NCBI GenBank assembly: GCA_934102215.1 | Contig: CAKOSH010000008.1 | Span: forward strand, 32,515 to 96,514 | DNA from: an uncultured Bacilli bacterium | GTDB lineage: Bacteria > Bacillota_I > Bacilli_A > RF39 > UBA660 | Direction: 5' to 3' | DNA: 64,000 bases | In this document: in pieces, positions 25,391-32,626 of the stretch | Numbering within the stretch: position 1 is the stretch's first letter | Layout: the number at the start of each line of letters is the position of its first letter | The notes under the pieces: model-generated | The model's input: only the letters and a program-made list of their open reading frames with translations | Databases searched by the model: none | Told to the model about the DNA's origin: nothing | Position numbers and translations under genes: made by a program

Positions 25391-26149
25391 TTATTTTTCT
25401 CTTTGATACACAGGAATGTTAAACTTATGTAAATTATTCGTATGTAATTTGTCAACTTTACTTTTTACTTCATTACTTACCATTTCACCATTTATAACAG
25501 ATGCGATATCCTTATATTTAACACCTAATTTATCTTCATCAGTTTTACCACTTAATCCATCATTAGGACTTTTAAATAATACTTGTTCGGGTACTTCTAA
25601 ATACTTGCCTATTTCAATAACTTCATCAAATGTATAATTATTAAGAGTTCCAATATCATAAGTAGAATCTCCTCCCTTAGTAAAATATCCTACATAAAGT
25701 TCGCATAGATTTGATGTACCAGCAACAAGATATGTACCATGTTTAAGTTCACTATATAGTGCCGCTATGTAGTAGCAAGTACTCATTCTAAGTCTTGGCT
25801 TAATATTAATATCACTATTTTGTAATTCTTCTTCACTAAAATCTCCTAAAAGTGAAATTTCATTCTTAAATGTGTCAAATGTTTTAGTTAAATCTACGTT
25901 TATTAGTTCGAAACCATATTTTTCACTTACTAGTTTGGCATCACTTTTATCACTACTTTTTGAATGACATGGCATTGTTATACCAACTACATTTTCACTA
26001 CCAAGTGCTTTTGTAAATAAGGCAGCAACTACACCTGAATCTTTACCGCCACTTATACCAAGTACAACACCTTTCAAATTATATTTCTTATAATAATTCC
26101 TTATAAATTCTATTATTTTTTCAGTTTCTTTTTTAGCATTAAATTTCAT
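25391..26149 (-). CDS. nadE: Ammonia-dependent NAD synthetase
   Basis: A 252-residue N-type ATP pyrophosphatase with GISGGKDSG (P-loop) near 33-41, TSNLCELYVGYFTKGGD and NDGLSGKTDEDKLG. It amidates deamido-NAD to NAD. No glutaminase domain is attached, so free ammonia is the probable nitrogen source. Overlaps pncB by 11 bp. Confidence 0.96.
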   Translation of the reverse strand: MKFNAKKETEKIIEFIRNYYKKYNLKGVVLGISGGKDSGVVAALFTKALGSENVVGITMPCHSKSSDKSDAKLVSEKYGFELINVDLTKTFDTFKNEISLLGDFSEEELQNSDINIKPRLRMSTCYYIAALYSELKHGTYLVAGTSNLCELYVGYFTKGGDSTYDIGTLNNYTFDEVIEIGKYLEVPEQVLFKSPNDGLSGKTDEDKLGVKYKDIASVINGEMVSNEVKSKVDKLHTNNLHKFNIPVYQREK

Positions 26150-27623
26150 TTTTATTTCCTTCTTTCTTACTTTTTATCATTTTTATTTCTTCTTCATAAC
26201 TTAATTTTTTTGCGTCCATTATCATATTTCTTTTTAGATTTAATAATTCTTTTGATAATCCAACATGATGAATATGGGGATTATATAATCTTTGTGATTC
26301 TGGATATATTGTTTTGAATTCTTCTTCTGCATACTTTCTTGTTTCTTCAAGTGTTGGTTCATCATAAACAAGACATCCATTTATAAATATAGGCACTTGT
26401 AATTCACGTAGTGTGTAATTATCAATTTTATGTCTTTTAAAGTCAGCATGTTCATCAACTATTGTATAACTATCAGGATTTATTTCTTCATCTTTAAGTG
26501 CGATTACATCACCAATAGCGTATCCACTATTTTTATCATAAAATCTCATTACTTTTTTAAAACCAGGATTAGTTATTTTACCAACATTATCACTTATTTT
26601 TATTTTAGGTTCTAACTTGCCCTCTTTTTCAATTGCTGATAATTTATAAACACCTCCAAAGACTGGGCAACTTTTTGATGTAATTAAATTTTCACCAACT
26701 CCGAATGAATCAATTGGAGCGCCTTCATTTAAGAGTGATGTAATTGTGTACTCATCAAGTGAATTTGATACGCATATTTTAGTATCTTCAAGTCCAGCTT
26801 CATCTAACATTTTTCTTGCTTCTTTTGATAAATATGCAAGATCACCACTATCAAGTCTTATCCCTTTTAATGTGTATCCATTTGGTATTAAGTAATCTTT
26901 AGCAACTTTAATTGCATTAGGTACACCACTTCTTAATGTATCAATTGTATCAACTAGAAATACTGAATCATTAGGAAAGCATTTAGCATAAGCAAGAAAT
27001 GCTTCATATTCATTATCATATTTCATTATATGTGAATGTGCCATTGTTCCAAGTAATGGTACTCCATATCTTTTTCCTGTTTCATAACAAGAGGTTCCAA
27101 TACATCCACTAATATAAGCATCCTTTGCTCCAACTATTGCAGCTTCACTGCCTTGAGCTCTTCTTGCTCCAAATTCCATAACGCCTCTACCTCTTGCAGC
27201 ATTTGTTATTCTTCTTGATTTAGTAGCAATTAAACTTCCATGATTAAATTTATTTAATAAATCAGTTTCAATTATTTGAGCTTCAAGAGCATTCGCTCTT
27301 ACTGTAATACAAGGTTCACCAGGGAACATAATTGTTCCATCGGGTACAGCATACACATCTCCAGTAAATTTAAAATTTCTTAAATATTCAAGTGTCTTTT
27401 CATCAAATTTATTCAAACTTCTTAAATATTCTATATCTTCATCTGTAAATTTAATATTTCTAATATAATCAATTATTTCATGAAGACCACATATTACATT
27501 GTAACCTCCATTATCTAAATTCTTTCTAAAAAACACATCGAAATAACATACTTCATTTTCTTTATTATTTCTAATATCAGTGTGTTCCATTGTTAGTTCA
27601 TAAAAATCAATTAACTTTTCCAT
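26139..27623 (-). CDS. pncB: Nicotinate phosphoribosyltransferase
   Basis: A 494-residue type II phosphoribosyltransferase of the usual length. Seen: the N-terminal YELTMEHTDIRNNKE, FEFGARRAQG-like segment (MEFGARRAQGSEAAIVGA), TMAHSHIMKY with the catalytic His, LVDTIDTLRSGVPNA, and IRLDSGDLAYLSKEAR. It joins nicotinate and PRPP to make nicotinate mononucleotide. The ATG overlaps the pncA stop by one base. Confidence 0.96.
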   Translation of the reverse strand: MEKLIDFYELTMEHTDIRNNKENEVCYFDVFFRKNLDNGGYNVICGLHEIIDYIRNIKFTDEDIEYLRSLNKFDEKTLEYLRNFKFTGDVYAVPDGTIMFPGEPCITVRANALEAQIIETDLLNKFNHGSLIATKSRRITNAARGRGVMEFGARRAQGSEAAIVGAKDAYISGCIGTSCYETGKRYGVPLLGTMAHSHIMKYDNEYEAFLAYAKCFPNDSVFLVDTIDTLRSGVPNAIKVAKDYLIPNGYTLKGIRLDSGDLAYLSKEARKMLDEAGLEDTKICVSNSLDEYTITSLLNEGAPIDSFGVGENLITSKSCPVFGGVYKLSAIEKEGKLEPKIKISDNVGKITNPGFKKVMRFYDKNSGYAIGDVIALKDEEINPDSYTIVDEHADFKRHKIDNYTLRELQVPIFINGCLVYDEPTLEETRKYAEEEFKTIYPESQRLYNPHIHHVGLSKELLNLKRNMIMDAKKLSYEEEIKMIKSKKEGNKNEI

Positions 27624-28198
27624 TATATATTTTCAACTCCTATTCCTTGATTTTTCATAAGTCTTAATGCCATTTTGTTGTATTCTTCTCTATCATGTGT
27701 TTCACTATTAAATGTTTCAACTGCATTTTGTGGAACTCTTACTTTAACTTTTCTATTATTTTCATCAAAATAATTTATGAGTGGTATCGCAAGATTCATT
27801 ACACATATATCAGTACAACAACCTGTTATTACTACTTCTTCTAGTGATTTCATTCTTTCAATATCTCTCATAAAGTTTGAAGCAAATATTGTACTAGTTG
27901 AATTCTTTCTATATACTAAAGAATCTTTTTCATAACTAGATAACTCACTTATTAATTCACACTCACTTGTTCCATCAATACAATGAACAGGATACTTTCT
28001 AAACTCAATTGAATCCCTAGTATGAGTATCTTTAATAAATGCAACTGCTTCATCTTCACTTAAGAATTTTTCTACTAATGATTTAATTTTTGGTGTTATA
28101 TGATTAATATCTTTATCACTCATCTTCCCTTCTTTAATAAATCCATTTACCATATCCACAACAACTAGTAATTTCTTATAATTTTCTATCTTTGTCAT
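27623..28198 (-). CDS. pncA: Nicotinamidase
   Basis: A 191-residue isochorismatase-fold amidohydrolase with VVDMVNGFI (catalytic Asp), KDTHTRDSIEF (metal-binding Asp/His pair region), the HCIDGTSE block and VITGCCTDICV with the nucleophilic Cys. It converts nicotinamide to nicotinate and heads the NAD operon. ATG at 28198 lies 3-4 bases after AAGGAGG, a rather short spacing; the next in-frame start upstream (28222) lies inside the proximal palindrome. Confidence 0.94.
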   Translation of the reverse strand: MTKIENYKKLLVVVDMVNGFIKEGKMSDKDINHITPKIKSLVEKFLSEDEAVAFIKDTHTRDSIEFRKYPVHCIDGTSECELISELSSYEKDSLVYRKNSTSTIFASNFMRDIERMKSLEEVVITGCCTDICVMNLAIPLINYFDENNRKVKVRVPQNAVETFNSETHDREEYNKMALRLMKNQGIGVENI

Positions 28199-28209
28199 AT
28201 ACCTCCTTC

Positions 28210-28236
28210 TTGTTATTATCATTTTGTTAATAACAA
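28210..28236 (-). promoter_or_regulatory. Proximal NrtR-type operator candidate
   Basis: A 27-bp palindrome with arms TTGTTATTA and TAATAACAA. It differs from the upstream copy at only three central positions. It lies just before the pncA ribosome binding site, where bound repressor would block elongation or initiation. Confidence 0.7.
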
Positions 28237-28265
28237 TTATTATTTTAAAAGAGAACTTTTTTCTC

Positions 28266-28292
28266 TTGTTATTAACATTATATTAATAACAA
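28266..28292 (-). promoter_or_regulatory. Distal NrtR-type operator candidate over the -10 box
   Basis: A perfect palindrome with arms TTGTTATTAA and TTAATAACAA around a 7-base centre. It covers the -10 box and part of the spacer of the pnc promoter. The two copies are exactly 56 bp apart. Confidence 0.78.
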
Positions 28293-28305
28293 ACTATTTT
28301 GTCAA
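28277..28305 (-). promoter_or_regulatory. Consensus promoter of the NAD operon
   Basis: Minus strand TTGACA (28300-28305), 17-base spacer, TATAAT (28277-28282). Both hexamers are perfect. A promoter this strong with an operator across it implies tight repression. Confidence 0.88.
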
Positions 28306-28326
28306 CTATTTTTGTAAAAAAAATAA

Positions 28327-28345
28327 AAAGTTTTTATCAAACTTT
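28327..28345 (-). terminator. Terminator after the lipoprotein gene
   Basis: AAAGTTT and AAACTTT around 5 bases, followed on the minus strand by TTATTTTTTTT, just upstream of the NAD operon promoter. Confidence 0.65.
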
Positions 28346-28379
28346 CTACTTTCAGTTTCTTAATTTGCTATTTCAATTA

Positions 28380-28919
28380 TTATTTATTCTCATAATTATA
28401 TAATCCATGTAGCTTTTCTAGTACTACTCTATCTGGATTTTCAAGTACCCAGTCACCATCTTTTTTATTTAATTTAAACTCAACTTCATAACTTATCTTC
28501 TCATTTGTTTTAAGCATATTATCAAGTTTATATTTATTATATTTATCGTTATCATATATTCCATCTGTAGTGAATTCATCTTGATGATCATTTAAATAAT
28601 TATAAGCATCTCTATCAATCTTATATAAATCATATACAGTTACTTTCACAGTAACAGTCGCATTCTCTCCATCAATCTTTTCATCTTTAACTTCATATTT
28701 CATATCTTGATATTGTCTTGTAAGAACATTTCTATAAATATCAGCATTATCACCAGATAAGTTTTCACTAGTTACCTTACTTTCCATATCTATTTTTACA
28801 TTATCACTTAACGAATTATATTGATTTAAATATGCTTCTACCTTACCAGTTGGCGTATTTGATAAACTACATGCACTTAAAGATAACAATAATACTACGA
28901 ATAATAAAATCTTTTTCAT
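28380..28919 (-). CDS. Small lipoprotein
   Basis: A 179-residue exported protein: basic start, hydrophobic core and lipobox LSAC with Cys17, so it should be lipid-anchored on the outside. The mature part is charged, with a first helix (GKVEAYLNQYNSLSDNVKID) and a beta-rich region (YEVKDEKIDGENATVTVKVT). The layout resembles NTF2-like lipoproteins with a DUF4878-type fold, but that is tentative. AGGAGG precedes the ATG. Confidence 0.78.
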   Translation of the reverse strand: MKKILLFVVLLLSLSACSLSNTPTGKVEAYLNQYNSLSDNVKIDMESKVTSENLSGDNADIYRNVLTRQYQDMKYEVKDEKIDGENATVTVKVTVYDLYKIDRDAYNYLNDHQDEFTTDGIYDNDKYNKYKLDNMLKTNEKISYEVEFKLNKKDGDWVLENPDRVVLEKLHGLYNYENK

Positions 28920-28965
28920 CGATTCCTCCTAATAATATTGTTACCATTAATTATAAAAATATACA

Positions 28966-29559
28966 TTATGAATTTATTAATTCAACTATTTTCTTTAATT
29001 TATCATGCTTTTCACTATATTTTTCTTTTATTGAATCAATTAATTTTAAATATTTATCTTTTTCATTATTATTTTTATTAAACCATTCATAATATAGATA
29101 ATCTATTATTTCTTTATTGTTCTTTTCTTTTTCAATATATTTTACTAAATTATTTATTGTAATATTTTCTTTCCTAGTATTATATGAATATGAAATTTCA
29201 TTTTTAATAGTCTTATATTCTAACTTATACTTTTGCTTATTTCGCATATCTTCAAGTACATCTTTTTCTTCAATTAAATCTAATTTACTTAATTTATCTA
29301 TTTTACCTTTATTATCAAATTTAATACATATTGTATCTATATCATTACAAAATATACTTGTATAATTAGATAAAGAAATTTTATCAAGAAAAGTATCATT
29401 TACTTTAACTCTACCACTTATTATATTTTCATATACATTATCATTTACTTTAAATACTGGTACTTTCTTTAATACCATAATTTTATCCATCTTATTCCAT
29501 TCATAAAAATTAATTAATTCATTCTTTAAATTCACTTTTATATTGTAAGTATAATTCAT
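28966..29559 (-). CDS. DUF3603 family protein
   Basis: A 197-residue protein with the start typical of DUF3603: YNIKVNLKNELINFYEWNK, DKIMVLKKVPVFKV, VKVNDTFLDKI, and a later ICIKFDNKGKIDKLSKLD followed by a helical part with EEKDVLED. Function unknown in Bacilli. AAAGGAAG precedes the ATG. It overlaps the small membrane protein gene by 41 bp. Confidence 0.7.
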   Translation of the reverse strand: MNYTYNIKVNLKNELINFYEWNKMDKIMVLKKVPVFKVNDNVYENIISGRVKVNDTFLDKISLSNYTSIFCNDIDTICIKFDNKGKIDKLSKLDLIEEKDVLEDMRNKQKYKLEYKTIKNEISYSYNTRKENITINNLVKYIEKEKNNKEIIDYLYYEWFNKNNNEKDKYLKLIDSIKEKYSEKHDKLKKIVELINS

Positions 29560-29761
29560 TTTTTCTTCCTTTCTTTAATGATAATATTATTAAAATTATT
29601 CCTATAAATATTTTAGTACATTCTATACTTGACACTATATACTTTACATAGTCTAACATACTATATCCCATACGTAATAAATTCAAGTAAATTATTATAT
29701 ACATTAACGCTGATGATGTTATTATTATTCCTAATATAAAACAAATTATTCTTTTTAACAT
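29519..29761 (-). CDS. Small membrane protein, 80 aa
   Basis: Two hydrophobic segments (about 4-28 and 47-62) and a charged C-terminus. It overlaps the DUF3603 gene by 41 bp in another frame and lacks a visible ribosome binding site. Codon content and the conserved-looking layout make it plausible, but no family is recognised. Confidence 0.5.
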   Translation of the reverse strand: MLKRIICFILGIIITSSALMYIIIYLNLLRMGYSMLDYVKYIVSSIECTKIFIGIILIILSLKKGRKNELYLQYKSEFKE

Positions 29762-29817
29762 ATTAAAGTATATTTATTTTGATATAAAAATATTATATAA
29801 TGATTAAGGTGATTAAA

Positions 29818-30615
29818 ATGGAAATGTTAAAATATATAATACTTGGATTAATACAAGGTCTTACAGAAACTATACCTGTTTCTTCTAGTGGACACTTAAT
29901 GATACTAAAAAGACTTATGGATATGAATGTTGATTTTGATACAATTGCGATACTTACTAATTTTGGTTCATTAATAGCGATAGTTATATTATTTTGGAAT
30001 GATTTAGTTAAACTTGTTAAAAATTTCTTTATCTATTTATTTAAGAAAGATAAAAGTGCTAAAAATGATTATAAGTATTGCTGGATGATAGTTCTTGGTT
30101 GTATTCCAGCTGGTCTAATGGGCCTTGCTGTTAGTAAGTTGGAACTATTTGCGAAGATTGAAAACAATATTAAAATAGTTGGATTATCATTAATTATTAC
30201 TTCAATTCTTCTATTTATTGTAAGAAACTTTAAAGGTAAAAAAAGTGATAATGAAATTGGTGTTCGTGAAGCATTAACAGTTGGTGCTTTTCAAATAATG
30301 GGATTATTTCCAGGCATAAGTAGAAGTGGTTCAACAATAGTTGGCGGTATGAGTAGTGGTCTTAAAAGAGATACTGCATTCAAATATTCATTTATGTTGT
30401 ATATACCAATGAGTATTGCTGCGACAGGACTTGAACTTACAAGTGTTGATTTACATAGTGACTTAATTATTTATTATGCTGTCTCTATACTTGTTTCAAC
30501 AATAGTTACCCTACTTGTAACTAAATGGTTTAGAAAGATAGTTAACAATGGAAAACTTATTTACTTTAGTATTTATTGTTTAATAGTTGGATTACTTGTT
30601 ATATTATTCTTATAA
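29818..30615 (+). CDS. uppP: Undecaprenyl-diphosphatase UppP (BacA)
   Basis: A 265-residue integral membrane enzyme that recycles undecaprenyl pyrophosphate, the lipid carrier of wall synthesis. Seen: GLIQGLTETIPVSSSGHL at the start and FPGISRSGSTIVGG in the middle, the two conserved catalytic blocks, within seven or eight membrane segments. The ATG at 29818 follows AAGGTGA; the ATG at 29800 lies before that site. Its divergent neighbour is the small membrane protein gene. Confidence 0.95.
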   Translation: MEMLKYIILGLIQGLTETIPVSSSGHLMILKRLMDMNVDFDTIAILTNFGSLIAIVILFWNDLVKLVKNFFIYLFKKDKSAKNDYKYCWMIVLGCIPAGLMGLAVSKLELFAKIENNIKIVGLSLIITSILLFIVRNFKGKKSDNEIGVREALTVGAFQIMGLFPGISRSGSTIVGGMSSGLKRDTAFKYSFMLYIPMSIAATGLELTSVDLHSDLIIYYAVSILVSTIVTLLVTKWFRKIVNNGKLIYFSIYCLIVGLLVILFL

Positions 30616-30626
30616 TTATGAATTTA

Positions 30627-30658
30627 AAAACTACAATGAAATTAATCGTTGTAGTTTT
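30627..30658. terminator. Bidirectional terminator between uppP and rmuC
   Basis: AAAACTACAA and TTGTAGTTTT pair around a 12-base loop, with A- and T-runs on the outside. It ends both convergent genes. Confidence 0.75.
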
Positions 30659-30666
30659 ATTATGAT

Positions 30667-31740
30667 TTAATCTTCTAATTCTTTTATACTATTTTCATCT
30701 AATTTAACATTATTAATTGAATCAAATCTCTTAGTAATCTTTTCAGTTGTTTTATGAATATTTTCAACGTCATTATTAACTGTTTGTATAGTTCTTGATA
30801 ACTTATCCCATCTTTCTCTATATCTTCCAAATTCAATACCTAATTTATTTAATTCATCATGTATTACAGATGTATATTTATCTCTTTCAAGGCCCATCAA
30901 CACAGACTGAATAATAGTAAGTAAACTCATAAGTGTAGTTGGAGAAGTTATCCATACTTTCTTACTTGCTGCATACTTTATAATATTAGGATGATATGCA
31001 TTAATTTCAGCAAAAATAGCTTCAGCAGGTAAAAACATAATAGCCTGATTAGTAGTTTCACCATCAATTATATATTTAGAAGCAATAGCGTCTATATGTT
31101 TTTTAACATCATTATCAAACATCTTACTTCTTTCATTTCTCTCTGTTTCACTAAGTCCTTTTTCAACAAGTCTTCTATAGTTTTCAAGAGGAAACTTAGA
31201 ATCAATACATATAGTACCAAGAGGTTCAGGTCCAAAAACTATCGCATCCGCTATAGAAGAATTAGACATTGTATATTGAGTTTTATATATCTTATCATTC
31301 TTTTCTCCAAATATTGAAGATAATATATGATAAAGATTAACTTCTCCAAAAATACCTCTACTCTTTTTATCAGTAAGAATACTTTCAAGAGATACAATTT
31401 CATTGCCAAGACCATCTATCTTCTTTTGAGCTTCATCTATTCTAGTAAGTCTATTCATTACTTCAGTAAATGTTTTATTAGTCTTATCAAATCCATCTTC
31501 TAATTTCTCATTAACCTTTTGATTAATTAAATTAAGTTTATATTCAATCCTATCATTTAAACTATTAAAATCTTTATTTAAATCATTAGAAAAATTATGT
31601 TTAAATTCACTTATCTCTTTTATCACATTTATTTCTGTTCTACTTAATTTTTCATTTAATTCACTATTATTTTTTCTAGTAAGTAACACTATCAATAAGA
31701 TAATTATCACTACTAAAAGTCCTACTATTACATATTCCAT
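30667..31740 (-). CDS. rmuC: DNA recombination protein RmuC
   Basis: A 357-residue protein: an N-terminal membrane segment (about 2-20), a coiled coil (25-115) and the RmuC nuclease-like core with RGIFGEVNLYHILSSIFG, DAIVFGPEPLGTICIDSKFPLENYRRL, QAIMFLPAEAIFAEI and VWITSPTTLMSLL. The family is linked to limiting inversions and to DNA defence. AGAGGTAG precedes the ATG. Confidence 0.93.
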   Translation of the reverse strand: MEYVIVGLLVVIIILLIVLLTRKNNSELNEKLSRTEINVIKEISEFKHNFSNDLNKDFNSLNDRIEYKLNLINQKVNEKLEDGFDKTNKTFTEVMNRLTRIDEAQKKIDGLGNEIVSLESILTDKKSRGIFGEVNLYHILSSIFGEKNDKIYKTQYTMSNSSIADAIVFGPEPLGTICIDSKFPLENYRRLVEKGLSETERNERSKMFDNDVKKHIDAIASKYIIDGETTNQAIMFLPAEAIFAEINAYHPNIIKYAASKKVWITSPTTLMSLLTIIQSVLMGLERDKYTSVIHDELNKLGIEFGRYRERWDKLSRTIQTVNNDVENIHKTTEKITKRFDSINNVKLDENSIKELED

Positions 31741-31750
31741 ATTACTACCT

Positions 31751-32323
31751 CTACTTTATCTTTAATATTTTATTTACTACTATACTTATTATATATGTTA
31801 TTAACAATAAAATAAATATCTTTATTAAAATTTTGGGATTAGATATGCTTTCTATAAAAGATGTTCCAACGAAGCCCCAGAAATATACCAAAGAGATTTT
31901 ACCTATTAGTAATGAAATAAAGTATTTCTTAAAGTCCATTTTAGTAAGACCTGCTGCTATATTTATCATAAATGCAGGAGTAAATGGAATTGCTATTAAC
32001 AATGTAAGTTGTGAAACACTAATATTCTTAAATAATTTCTTATATTTTTTCAGCATTTCTTTATCTTCAGTTAATCTATCAAATTTATTACCAAATCCTT
32101 TTTTAAATATAAAGTATGACATTATACATCCAAGTATTGTAAATATCCATGAAAGAATAAATCCTACTAAATTTCCAAATACTAAAAAATTAATAGTTAT
32201 AAACACCATCAAAGGTAGTACTGGAACTATTGATTCAATTAAAATAAGGAAACATCCAATAAAAGCACCCAACATTCCTGAAGTTTCTATAAAGTTTATT
32301 ATTTCTTTTAATATATCTATCAT
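31751..32323 (-). CDS. TVP38/DedA-type (VTT domain) membrane protein
   Basis: A 190-residue protein with five or six membrane segments. It has the SNARE-associated/VTT pattern: ESIVPVLPLMVFITINFLVFG, then GCIMSYFIFKKGFG, and IPFTPAFMINIAAGLTKMDFKKYFI. These are likely lipid flippase-type proteins; the substrate here is unknown. It ends 10 bp before rmuC and is probably co-transcribed. Confidence 0.85.
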   Translation of the reverse strand: MIDILKEIINFIETSGMLGAFIGCFLILIESIVPVLPLMVFITINFLVFGNLVGFILSWIFTILGCIMSYFIFKKGFGNKFDRLTEDKEMLKKYKKLFKNISVSQLTLLIAIPFTPAFMINIAAGLTKMDFKKYFISLLIGKISLVYFWGFVGTSFIESISNPKILIKIFILLLITYIISIVVNKILKIK

Positions 32324-32357
32324 TTTTTCTTCCCTAATAATTATATTACATTTATAA

Positions 32358-32573
32358 TTATTTTTCTAGGTAGTAAACTTTATATCCAAGAGAAGATAAT
32401 ATCATAGTGGCTCTTTTACTTAATTTGCCACTTTTACAATATAAGTAATAACTTTCTGTCTTATTAAGATACCTTCTATAATTATTAATTAAGTCATCAT
32501 ATGGAATATTAATACTATTATTTAAATGGTATTCTTTAAATGTATATTTATCACTAACATCTATTATTTTCAT
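32358..32573 (-). CDS. Single-domain rhodanese-like protein
   Basis: A 71-residue shortened rhodanese: IIDVSDKYTFKEYHLNNSINIP at the start, YYLYCKSGKLSKRATMIL with the active-site Cys, then LGYKVYYLEK. It may carry persulfide sulfur. AGGTGA precedes the ATG. Just downstream of the T4SS terminator, so not part of that operon. Confidence 0.82.
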   Translation of the reverse strand: MKIIDVSDKYTFKEYHLNNSINIPYDDLINNYRRYLNKTESYYLYCKSGKLSKRATMILSSLGYKVYYLEK

Positions 32574-32600
32574 AATATCACCTAAAATATTCTATGAAAA

Positions 32601-32626
32601 AAAGATGAATTTTGTTATTCATCTTT
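32601..32626 (-). terminator. Terminator of the T4SS-like operon
   Basis: AAAGATGAAT and ATTCATCTTT pair around 6 bases, overlapping the last codons of virD4. The minus strand continues with a run of seven T. Confidence 0.8.
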
